NCBI GenBank assembly: GCA_016214035.1
Contig: JACRPF010000011.1
Span: 62,001 to 126,000 of the forward strand
Direction: 5' to 3'
From: Spirochaetota bacterium
Lineage (GTDB): Bacteria > Spirochaetota > Brachyspiria > Brachyspirales > JACRPF01
DNA: 64,000 bases
A program made the position numbers and the translations under genes. Below are positions 8,603 to 15,439 of this stretch, one piece after another. The notes below the pieces were generated by a model. It saw only the letters and a program-made list of their open reading frames with translations. It did not search any database and was not told where the DNA came from. Each line of letters starts with the position of its first letter. Position 1 is the first letter of the stretch.

Positions 8603-9217
8603 ATGAAACATCTTTTTTCTCTGGCATTCATGCTCGCCGCGGCTGCGCTCTGCTTCGGTCAGATGCCCGCACGCGCGCGTATCGACGTCGACGGCAACAG
8701 CAAGCTGGTGGGGCTCACGAATTTCTCCGTATCCAAAGGCAGCATCCGTTTTGCGACCTGGATGAAGCCCGAGCAGAACCTGCGCTTTATCACCGGCGAC
8801 ATCGACATCGAGAAGAACAAGTGGACGCAGGTATCAATCACATTCACCCCGCTTGCCACCGGCGATGTGTCGCTGCAGTTCAAAGGCAATTACTGGAAGA
8901 AGAACGCCGAGGACAAGAACATATCGCCCGTTCCGGTGTACTATGATGATGTTACCGCAACCGGTGCGGTCATCGTCAACGGCGGATTCGAGGAAATGGA
9001 CGAGGAAAAGGGGGAACCGAAAGGCTGGTACAAAGGCGGCAGCGAAGCGTCATGGTTCGGTGTTCCGCCGGTGGTGAATACCGACGCCGCGTTCGTGAAA
9101 TCCGGAAAGCAGAGCATCCGCGCATGGCATAATGCCGTATTCTCGCACTACATCAAGGTCACGGCAAACACGCCGGTCACCGTATCCGCCTGGGTGTATA
9201 TGAACGATAAAGAGTAA
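8603..9217 (+). CDS. small secreted protein with carbohydrate-binding-like domain
   Basis: 204 residues starting at ATG 8603, chosen because it has AGGAG upstream and begins with a clear signal peptide (LFSLAFMLAAAALCFG). The frame is open further upstream but that part overlaps the aminotransferase gene. The mature protein is beta-rich, with aromatic residues and phrases such as VNGGFEEMDEEKG and WYKGG that are typical of CBM4/9-like or related jelly-roll domains on secreted glycosidases. It has no catalytic domain. It may bind polysaccharide on its own or partner with another enzyme. The gene is monocistronic: own promoter and strong terminator. Confidence 0.6.
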   Translation: MKHLFSLAFMLAAAALCFGQMPARARIDVDGNSKLVGLTNFSVSKGSIRFATWMKPEQNLRFITGDIDIEKNKWTQVSITFTPLATGDVSLQFKGNYWKKNAEDKNISPVPVYYDDVTATGAVIVNGGFEEMDEEKGEPKGWYKGGSEASWFGVPPVVNTDAAFVKSGKQSIRAWHNAVFSHYIKVTANTPVTVSAWVYMNDKE

Positions 9218-9234
9218 CAGACACGAAGATCACC

Positions 9235-9268
9235 AAAGGACTGCCGGAATAACCGGCAGTCCTTTTTT
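9235..9268 (+). terminator. Rho-independent terminator
   Basis: Perfect GC-rich stem GGACTGCCGG / CCGGCAGTCC with loop AATAA, flanked by A-run and six Ts. It ends the transcript of the small secreted protein and, read backwards, is flanked by AAA as well. Confidence 0.9.
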
Positions 9269-9285
9269 ATTTCACGGAGGCATCC

Positions 9286-10383
9286 ATGATACCGCTTTTC
9301 ATCGCAGCAACGGGACAGAATGTGGGGAAAACCACCATGAGCGTGGGGATAGTGAATTACTGCATACGCCGCGGGCTCAAGGTGGGTTTCATCAAACCGG
9401 TGGGCCAGAAATATGTCCAGGTGGGCGATATCACCGTGGACGACGATTCGCTCTTCATGCGCGACATCTTCGGCATGAAGGACGATCTCAAAGCGATGAG
9501 CCCGGTAGCGATTCCCCGCGGTTTCACCACCGATTACATACAGAACCGCTCCAAGTATGCGCATCTGAAAGACGACATCCTCCGCGCGTTCGAAACGGTG
9601 TCAAAAGACAAGGACGTGGTCATCATCGAGGGCACGGGACATTCGGGCGTGGGCGCCATCTTCGGACTGTCAAACGCAACGGTTGCCCGTATGCTCAACG
9701 CGAAGGTAATCATGGTTGCCGAGGGCGGCATCGGAAGCGCCATCGACGAGATAGTGCTTAACGCGGCACTCATCGACAAGGGCGGACTTGAGATCATCGG
9801 CGTTATCATCAATAAAGTGCTCGAGGACAAATACGAAAAGATCAAGGAGATTGTCTCCAAAGACCTCATCTACAAGAACTACAAACCCATGGGCTTCATC
9901 CCCTACCGATCGTTTCTCACGTACCCTCACATATCGCAGATACGCGAGAAGACGAAATCAGAGATCATCTGCAACGGTGAACACATGAACGACTATGTGG
10001 AGAACATCGTCATCGCCGCCATGGAGCCGCAGAACACCATAGCGTATCTCACCAACCGCTCGCTCGTCATCACGCCGGGAGACCGCATCGACAATATACT
10101 CGTCGCCATCAGTACGCACCTCATGGGCCAGGACGAGGACATCCACGTTGCGGGAATACTCCTCACCGGCGGTTTTATGCCGCATCAGAGCATCATCACG
10201 CTTCTCAAAAAGACGAACATTCCGGTGATGATAACCAAGGCCGACACGTATAACGTCGCTTCGCAGGTGTATTCGCTCACCGTGAAGACGCAGCCGAGCG
10301 ACGGCGCGAAGGTTGAGATCATCAAGGACGTGTTCGAGAAGTATGCGGATACGACGACGTTGATGCAGACGTTGGGTTTATAA
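9286..10383 (+). CDS. BioD-like P-loop protein with C-terminal DRTGG domain
   Basis: 365 residues. The N-terminal ~220 residues are a dethiobiotin-synthetase/CobB-type P-loop domain: AATGQNVGKTT is the Walker A motif and VVIIEGTGHSGVG the glycine-rich Walker-B-like loop. The C-terminal ~120 residues form a DRTGG domain (LVITPGDRIDN and VAGILLTGGFMP). The same pairing occurs in the N-terminal part of long-form phosphotransacetylases, but the Pta catalytic domain is missing. Small-molecule sensing or a ligase reaction are possible; the function is not established. GGAGG lies 7 bases before the ATG, just after the upstream terminator, so its promoter must overlap that region. Confidence 0.7.
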   Translation: MIPLFIAATGQNVGKTTMSVGIVNYCIRRGLKVGFIKPVGQKYVQVGDITVDDDSLFMRDIFGMKDDLKAMSPVAIPRGFTTDYIQNRSKYAHLKDDILRAFETVSKDKDVVIIEGTGHSGVGAIFGLSNATVARMLNAKVIMVAEGGIGSAIDEIVLNAALIDKGGLEIIGVIINKVLEDKYEKIKEIVSKDLIYKNYKPMGFIPYRSFLTYPHISQIREKTKSEIICNGEHMNDYVENIVIAAMEPQNTIAYLTNRSLVITPGDRIDNILVAISTHLMGQDEDIHVAGILLTGGFMPHQSIITLLKKTNIPVMITKADTYNVASQVYSLTVKTQPSDGAKVEIIKDVFEKYADTTTLMQTLGL

Positions 10384-10449
10384 GGGGGAGATGTATGCGC
10401 GTTGAGGCTCGGGGAGAAATGTATTTCCCCGCATCGCATTGCGCCTCAG

Positions 10450-10495
10450 CCGTCCTTCCGTGGACGGATTCGGCGCGTTCGCGCCATCGTGGCGC
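10450..10495. repeat. REP-like palindromes with overlapping hairpins
   Basis: First hairpin: CCGTCC (10450-10455) with GGACGG (10462-10467). Then GGCGCG-TT-CGCGCC (10472-10485) and GCGCCA-TCG-TGGCGC (10481-10495) share the central GCGCC, so only one of the two can form at a time. The first hairpin has the same core as the one at 922-941. Confidence 0.5.
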
Positions 10496-10592
10496 TCGCA
10501 CACGGCAGTGATTTCATCTATATACTATATTCTATTTTTTTACCGTCAGATAAATGCGCTGCTCGGAAACACATTTCTTCCCATCGCTGAAC

Positions 10593-10661
10593 GCGCGTTG
10601 GAAAAATGAATGGCGAAAGGGTAAATTCTGGGTGCTGTTTTCTTTCGCTCGAACGCCGTTG
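10593..10661 (+). repeat. left copy of a ~70-bp dispersed repeat
   Basis: Blocks GCGCG, AAAAATGAATG (10602-10612), GGTAAA and the 16-mer CGCTCGAACGCCGTTG (10646-10661) recur in the same order, inverted, at 13598-13531. Identity between blocks is low, so the copies have diverged or carry small indels. Confidence 0.55.
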
Positions 10662-10758
10662 AGCAATACAGGACGGTGCTTGTATTGATTTAATAAAAAA
10701 AGATATGTCCGGGATACCTTTTAGAACCTCCGGGGAGTAAATCATGTGATTGTCGATG

Positions 10759-11244
10759 TTATGCGTTTTTCACCGCGGCGGCGTCATTTTTCGGTCTGCC
10801 GGGAAAGCGTTCGGACAGATCACGATACACCGGCTCCGCGTCCGGGAGCTTCGACTTGACGGCGTTCTTCGTGGAGTTATAGAACATCAATGCTACCTGA
10901 TACGCCTCGCTGCCCGAAAGCATGGTGGAGTCGTTGACGGCATCGGCGATTTCGTTGATCTGTATCGCCATGGTCCTGAGATTCTCCACCGCCGTCCTGT
11001 CGGTCTTGAACTCGTTCATATCGAGGAACGCGGGGACGAACGACGGATGCTGCGCCGCATAGTCGTACGCCTTGGTGACGAACGCCATCGTCTTGTCGCC
11101 CATCTTGAGCATTTCCGAACGGTCTTCCGCCGAAAGCGTTTTGAGCTTCGGGAGGAGCTTCTGTTTGAGCGTGCCGATAGCCTGGTCTATCTGCTCCTGC
11201 TCCGCGGGATCGAACGTGAGAGAGATACGGTTGCTTTGTGCCAT
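10759..11244 (-). CDS. conserved hypothetical helical protein
   Basis: 161 residues from ATG 11244, chosen because GGAGG lies 8 bases upstream; a longer frame begins at 11322 but its extra residues translate the ribosome-binding region and look non-coding. The protein is soluble, mostly helical and polar, with phrases such as LPKLKTLSAEDRSEMLKMGDKTMAFV and SGSEAYQVALMFYNS broken by charged turns. Small proteins of this look, rich in a KMGDK segment, are widespread and uncharacterised. No catalytic motif, signal peptide or membrane segment is present. It lies alone between the two repeat copies at 10.6 and 13.5 kb. Confidence 0.6.
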   Translation of the reverse strand: MAQSNRISLTFDPAEQEQIDQAIGTLKQKLLPKLKTLSAEDRSEMLKMGDKTMAFVTKAYDYAAQHPSFVPAFLDMNEFKTDRTAVENLRTMAIQINEIADAVNDSTMLSGSEAYQVALMFYNSTKNAVKSKLPDAEPVYRDLSERFPGRPKNDAAAVKNA

Positions 11245-11612
11245 GGTATGGCCTCCTACTGTGTTTATATTCGAAACGGCTTCCGCCGGTTTCGCCGGTT
11301 CTGGTTTTTGTTCTTCCCGCATGGTTTACCCCTTCTGTAATGTATATATGTACGTCCACATGCGTGTGACGTTTCATACACTGCTGCGCCGTTCCTGTGC
11401 GCTTTATTTTTTAATTACGGATGATGGTTCAGAAATCCCGTAAAGCAATATCCGATCGTGAGGGAATTTATCAGATGGGGGGGTATCAATATCTATTAAA
11501 ATATTAATACACAAAGATCACCTTGACGTTGAAGCTATATTGAATTATAATGCGCATAATGGCGCGGTAAAATGGAAAGCAGTATTCCATTATCGTAATA
11601 CTTAGAGGATAT
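11245..11612. other. AT-rich intergenic region
   Basis: About 370 bases separating divergent genes. It contains the strong rightward promoter at 11523-11551. Composition shifts visibly to AT from about 11400 on, matching the gene that follows. No other feature is seen apart from a G-run near 11480. Confidence 0.5.
11523..11551 (+). promoter_or_regulatory. near-consensus sigma-70 promoter
   Basis: TTGACG (11523-11528), 17-bp spacer, TATAAT (11546-11551). The leader to the ATG at 11613 would be about 55 bases and carries AGAGGA as ribosome-binding site. Confidence 0.7.
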
Positions 11613-13217
11613 ATGAAAGCATCTCTGAAATTGCTTTTAATTCTTTTAACCACAGGCATTGCTAATGGCACCTTGATACTGCATCCCATTGACCCGCGTC
11701 TTAGTGAAGATAGATTTCTATCCGGAAATGTATGGTCAAATGCGATTGCCGCCAAAAGATTAGTATATTTAGAAGCGGTTTCACAAAAGATGATTCCTCT
11801 TTACGAATATGATGAATGTCCAATATTTATCGAAAGAAGTAACGAGGCGACAAATATTATATATGATGTATACTTAACCAATAGTATATCGGTATCGAAT
11901 ACGCGATTTTCACCGACGATCACCTCTGATGATACTGCTTTTATCAGACAGATACTTAACGACGGTGTTGTCTCCCAGCAGGAAATAATGAAAATGAGGG
12001 TGGCGGTGATTCGCGGATGTTCAATAAATACATATTTTATCAGCAACGACACATTGATTATATGGAACAATAAGAACTCAAATAGCAATGTCATTAGCTT
12101 ACAATTGCCTGGTTTTGTAAGCGCAACTGGGAATAGTGAACAATTTAATTCCGAGGAAAGCATCGGGATTGGTATACGATATGGCACTTCATTAGGAACT
12201 GTAAGCCTTTGTTTATTTCCATATGTATATACGATGGAATCATTACAGACGCAGTATCTTGGTTTAAAGAATGATTTCTTGTGGCAATCACGCATAGATA
12301 TGTTATTTAAAAATGATGTTTTCATTGTGAATAATACTTGCATCTATAAACATGCGGACCAAACATTGACGGCCTACAATGTACCTATTACTGTAACTAA
12401 CATTTACAGTTCATATTCAATAAGTGTAAATCAAATATTGCAGACAGCAACAAACGATATGATTGCAAATATAGCGACTATTGGTGCCCGTTTTGGATAT
12501 TTTCGAGGGTATTATACTTTGATCAGTTCTTGGCTCAGAGGCAACGGAACTGCTTTTTATTATGCAACAAATGGAGCGATGACGAATGCTGTTGCCCAAA
12601 CGAGCCCATGGGGCATGTCGCTAAGTCATTCGATACGATTTGCATTGACAGACAAGCGGGAAACTTTGCGTAATTTGAATACTTTTTATCTAGATGGAAC
12701 AGTGACATGGTCTGAAATGCGTATTACTGATTCAACATTTACTTACAGGCTGTTTGGTAATTATCGAGTCGACGAGACTTTATCATGTTCCATTAATGGG
12801 TATTTTAAGCATGCGCTCGACCGAAATCTATTGTTGGAGAAAATGGCTTTCGGGTCATCGCTTTCATTTCCAACTTCGCCCAATTCACTATATGTTCAAG
12901 GAAACGATTATTACTTGGCGGCATCTTTTAATTATTGGGATGCGAACTCAATTTTCTCGGCAAGTATAATTGCAACACGGATGATGACGATGTTTCAAAA
13001 CAGGTCGCGTGATTATCCGGAAATGCGTTTAAATATCATGTGGCGCACGCTGCTTGATTACTTTGCATTTGGAATTGATTATAGAATTAATCGCGGGGGT
13101 GAATTCTTTCCAATAAAAGATGGCTGGTGGAATAATTTCGTATTGCTGTTACGCATATCCATGCCCCTTGAGTCGGATTTTGAACGGATTGATATTGTGC
13201 GGCATAGGATTGATTAA
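11613..13217 (+). CDS. AT-rich predicted outer-membrane protein, family unknown
   Basis: 534 residues. An N-terminal signal peptide (LLLILLTTGIANG) is followed by a long region of alternating polar/aromatic residues with many Asn, Ser, Thr and Tyr, consistent with a beta-barrel; the C-terminal third has repeated short amphipathic strands (e.g. RLFGNYRVDETLSCSINGY, DYFAFGIDYRIN) but the last residues do not end in the usual Phe. No family was recognised. Its codon use is clearly more AT-rich than all neighbours, which suggests recent transfer. It has a textbook promoter, no partner gene in an operon, and lies inside the segment bounded by inverted repeats. A surface adhesin or porin role is only a guess. 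Confidence 0.6.
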   Translation: MKASLKLLLILLTTGIANGTLILHPIDPRLSEDRFLSGNVWSNAIAAKRLVYLEAVSQKMIPLYEYDECPIFIERSNEATNIIYDVYLTNSISVSNTRFSPTITSDDTAFIRQILNDGVVSQQEIMKMRVAVIRGCSINTYFISNDTLIIWNNKNSNSNVISLQLPGFVSATGNSEQFNSEESIGIGIRYGTSLGTVSLCLFPYVYTMESLQTQYLGLKNDFLWQSRIDMLFKNDVFIVNNTCIYKHADQTLTAYNVPITVTNIYSSYSISVNQILQTATNDMIANIATIGARFGYFRGYYTLISSWLRGNGTAFYYATNGAMTNAVAQTSPWGMSLSHSIRFALTDKRETLRNLNTFYLDGTVTWSEMRITDSTFTYRLFGNYRVDETLSCSINGYFKHALDRNLLLEKMAFGSSLSFPTSPNSLYVQGNDYYLAASFNYWDANSIFSASIIATRMMTMFQNRSRDYPEMRLNIMWRTLLDYFAFGIDYRINRGGEFFPIKDGWWNNFVLLLRISMPLESDFERIDIVRHRID

Positions 13218-13314
13218 AATAAATGATCATATTTCGCGTAATATCAAAAGGTACGACATTGATTTTATGGATGCCGTGATTTGGGTATCAGATATATACA
13301 CATAGGCAAATGAT

Positions 13315-13524
13315 ATGAAAAAAGACTATGGTTTTACAAAGGCCGTCAAGGGCCGCTTCTATATCCCGAAAAACGACATCGAACTGCCGGTATATCTTGA
13401 TCGGAAAGTCAAGCATTTCTTTACCGATATCGCCGCGAAGAGAAAGTCCTCGGTCTCGAAAGTAGTCAACAAGGTCCTGTCGAAAGAAATAGAGTTATAC
13501 GAAAGTCTTCAGAAGGTCCGATAG
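13315..13524 (+). CDS. ribbon-helix-helix antitoxin-like protein
   Basis: 69 residues, basic N-terminus and a C-terminal helix-turn-helix-like RHH signature: IELPVYLDRKVKHFF as strand plus helix A, then AKRKSSVSKVVNKVLSKEIEL as helix B, here broken for brevity. The MKKDYGFTKAVKGRF opening resembles BrnA-type and related antitoxins. No toxin gene is adjacent on either side, so it is an orphan or a free-standing DNA-binding regulator. No strong ribosome-binding site is seen. It lies next to the right-hand repeat copy in a region with signs of transfer. Confidence 0.55.
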   Translation: MKKDYGFTKAVKGRFYIPKNDIELPVYLDRKVKHFFTDIAAKRKSSVSKVVNKVLSKEIELYESLQKVR

Positions 13525-13530
13525 CAGCCG

Positions 13531-13598
13531 CAACGGCGTTCGAGCGTTGGAATAGCAATGACACAGTAATCTTTTACCATCATTCATTTTTACCGCGC
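13531..13598 (-). repeat. right, inverted copy of the ~70-bp dispersed repeat
   Basis: CAACGGCGTTCGAGCG (13531-13546) is the exact reverse complement of 10646-10661; CATTCATTTTT (13581-13591), TTTACC (13573-13578) and CGCGC (13594-13598) match the other blocks in order. Confidence 0.55.
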
Positions 13599-13771
13599 GA
13601 TTGGCGAAGGAGGAAATGTCTTTCGAGAAATCGGCAAATCTGTTTGAGCAACACAGGCAATTAACGGAGAGTCAGACATCTATTAGATAATAGTGGCGAA
13701 TATTATAGTTGCGCAGTATGCGAGTTATTTGCCGATTTCGAGAAAGATATTTCCTCCAAGCAATAACGCGC
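13595..13771. repeat. MITE-like element with long terminal inverted repeats
   Basis: Arms 13595-13639 and 13727-13771 are both 45 bp; 34 of 45 positions pair, and the inner 31 bp pair at 28 positions. The 87-bp centre holds a second perfect hairpin CTATTAGATAATAG (13679-13692). No coding frame and no obvious target-site duplication. The whole could be a small non-autonomous mobile element or a structured RNA. It fills most of the 272-bp gap between the antitoxin-like gene and murJ. Confidence 0.55.
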
Positions 13772-13796
13772 GACCACTCCCTCGCGACTTCGTCGC

Positions 13797-15383
13797 TCAC
13801 CCTCGTCTCAACTTCTTCTTCATCGCATTCACCAGCTCAGCCAAATCCTTATTCCCGAACAGATAGTTACACACCAGATACACGCCAATAGCAATGACAA
13901 TGATGACGCAGAGTTTCCACGCAAGCGCCAGTTTTCCGATATGCGGTGTTATCAGAAGTATTTTTCCGCCAAACGCGGCACCCGCCATGACGGCCGACGC
14001 GAGTATGGTGCGCATAAGTCCGCCGCCCATGCGCACGATATGCTTTTCCTTCATCTTGCGTTTCAAGAGCGAGAGCATGAGGAGGAACATGAGCGTATTC
14101 CCCACCGCGTTGGCAAGACCGATGCCCATGATATCGAGTTTGAAGATGCGCGTCAGGAGGAAACTCAGAAGCGCGTTGAGCACGAACGATATCGCGGAGA
14201 CGATGACCGGCGTGCGCGTATCCTTGAGCGAATAGAACGACTGCACGATGATGCGGTATGACGCGATGAAAAAGAGCGCGAGCGACATGGTGATGAGCGC
14301 GCCGGACACGAGCTTCACGGACTGCATGTCGAATTTACCGAACTTGAACAGCAGGCTGACGATCTCGTCGGAGAGCACGAGTATGCCTGCGGTCGCGGGC
14401 ACCGTGACAAGGGCGATGAGTCTGAGCGAATACGAGAGCGATTCCCTGAACTGCCCTGTGTCCTTCGCGAGCGCCTCCCGGGAAAGTGTCGGGAGCATGA
14501 CGGTTGCGAGCGACACGGCAAAGATGCCGAGCGTAAGTTCGTTGAGCCGGTTGGCGAACATGAGCGCCGACGCGCGTCCGTCGCCGAGCGATGCCGCAAA
14601 ACCGTACGACACGAGCACATTGACCTGATAGATACCGACACCGATGATGCCGGGCGCGAAAAGTTTCGCGATACGTATCAGTTCGGAGTCCTTCCATTTG
14701 AAGGCGGGAAACAGCGTGTAGCCGGTCTTGAGGAAGAACGGTATCTGCATGACGAGCTGCAGAACACCGCCTGCAACGGTACCCGCGGCGAAGGCGAAGG
14801 CGAGGTTCGGAAACGCGTGCGGGAAGATGAAATGCGCGGCAAGTACGGTGCCGATGATAGCCAGGTTGAGCATGACCGGCGTGAACGCGGGTATGCTGAA
14901 ATTCCCGTGCATGTTGAGCACGCCCTGCACGACAGCCGCAAGCGAGATGCAGAATATATACGGGAACATGACGCGTGTGAGCGCCACGGTCATATCGAAT
15001 TTATCGGCCGATTGCGCCGCACCCGCATAGACTATCGACACGAGCGCGGGGGCGATGAGGATGCCGATGACGGTGACGAAGACCATGATACAGGTAAGGA
15101 GCGTAAAGAACGACGAAAGGAACTGCTGCGATTCCGCCTTGGTCCGCTGATGCTCCACGCCGGTGAACACGGGGATGAAACTCGCCGTCATGGCTCCCTC
15201 GGCGAACAGACGGCGAAGGAGATTGGGCAGGAGAAAGCCGATTGAGAACGCGTCCGACAGCATGGTGGTGCCGAGAAAATGCGCCTGCAGCTGATCACGG
15301 ATAAGTCCGAACACGCGGCTTACCGTGGTCATGACCGACATCTTCGCCGATGATGCGACAATGCTCTTTTTCTTTTGTTCCAT
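13797..15383 (-). CDS. murJ: lipid II flippase MurJ
   Basis: 528 residues, about 14 hydrophobic helices, no signal peptide. N-terminal SRVFGLIRDQL, FLLPNLLRRLFAEGA and ASFIPVF are hallmark MurJ/MviN segments; the conserved arginine-rich cavity residues (R in IRD, RR in LLRRL) are present. MurJ moves lipid II from the inner to the outer face of the cytoplasmic membrane for peptidoglycan synthesis. Length is normal for the family. The gene is alone on its transcript. The ATG lacks a Shine-Dalgarno sequence and lies only nine bases from a -10 box, suggesting translation of an almost leaderless mRNA. Confidence 0.92.
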   Translation of the reverse strand: MEQKKKSIVASSAKMSVMTTVSRVFGLIRDQLQAHFLGTTMLSDAFSIGFLLPNLLRRLFAEGAMTASFIPVFTGVEHQRTKAESQQFLSSFFTLLTCIMVFVTVIGILIAPALVSIVYAGAAQSADKFDMTVALTRVMFPYIFCISLAAVVQGVLNMHGNFSIPAFTPVMLNLAIIGTVLAAHFIFPHAFPNLAFAFAAGTVAGGVLQLVMQIPFFLKTGYTLFPAFKWKDSELIRIAKLFAPGIIGVGIYQVNVLVSYGFAASLGDGRASALMFANRLNELTLGIFAVSLATVMLPTLSREALAKDTGQFRESLSYSLRLIALVTVPATAGILVLSDEIVSLLFKFGKFDMQSVKLVSGALITMSLALFFIASYRIIVQSFYSLKDTRTPVIVSAISFVLNALLSFLLTRIFKLDIMGIGLANAVGNTLMFLLMLSLLKRKMKEKHIVRMGGGLMRTILASAVMAGAAFGGKILLITPHIGKLALAWKLCVIIVIAIGVYLVCNYLFGNKDLAELVNAMKKKLRRG

Positions 15384-15392
15384 GATGCCGCC

Positions 15393-15420
15393 ACTATATG
15401 CGTTGGGCGTTTTTTGTCAA
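15393..15420 (-). promoter_or_regulatory. murJ promoter, almost leaderless
   Basis: TTGACA (15420-15415), 16-bp spacer, TATAGT (15398-15393) on the minus strand. Only nine bases separate the -10 box from the ATG at 15383, so the mRNA should begin two or three bases before the start codon. Confidence 0.6.
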
Positions 15421-15439
15421 TGGAAATCGGAAAAGTGCG

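Larger units (their letters stand above)
10384..10758. other. gene-poor intergenic region with palindromes and a dispersed repeat
   Basis: 375 bases between convergent genes with no believable coding frame. It contains the hairpins at 10450-10495, an AT-rich tract around 10520-10550, and one copy of a repeat at 10593-10661 whose inverted relative lies at 13531-13598. A Shine-Dalgarno-like GGGGAG followed by ATG at 10743 leads straight into a TGA stop, so it is not a gene. Confidence 0.6.

Noticed and set aside
7572-8627. 351-residue leftward open frame
   Set aside because: It is antisense to the aminotransferase, whose motifs are complete, and is Arg/Glu/His-biased.
10518-10745. 75-residue leftward open frame
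   Set aside because: Runs through the dispersed repeat and has no ribosome-binding site; not supported as a gene.
13595-13771. CRISPR array
   Set aside because: Only two inverted arms, no regularly spaced direct repeats and no cas genes.
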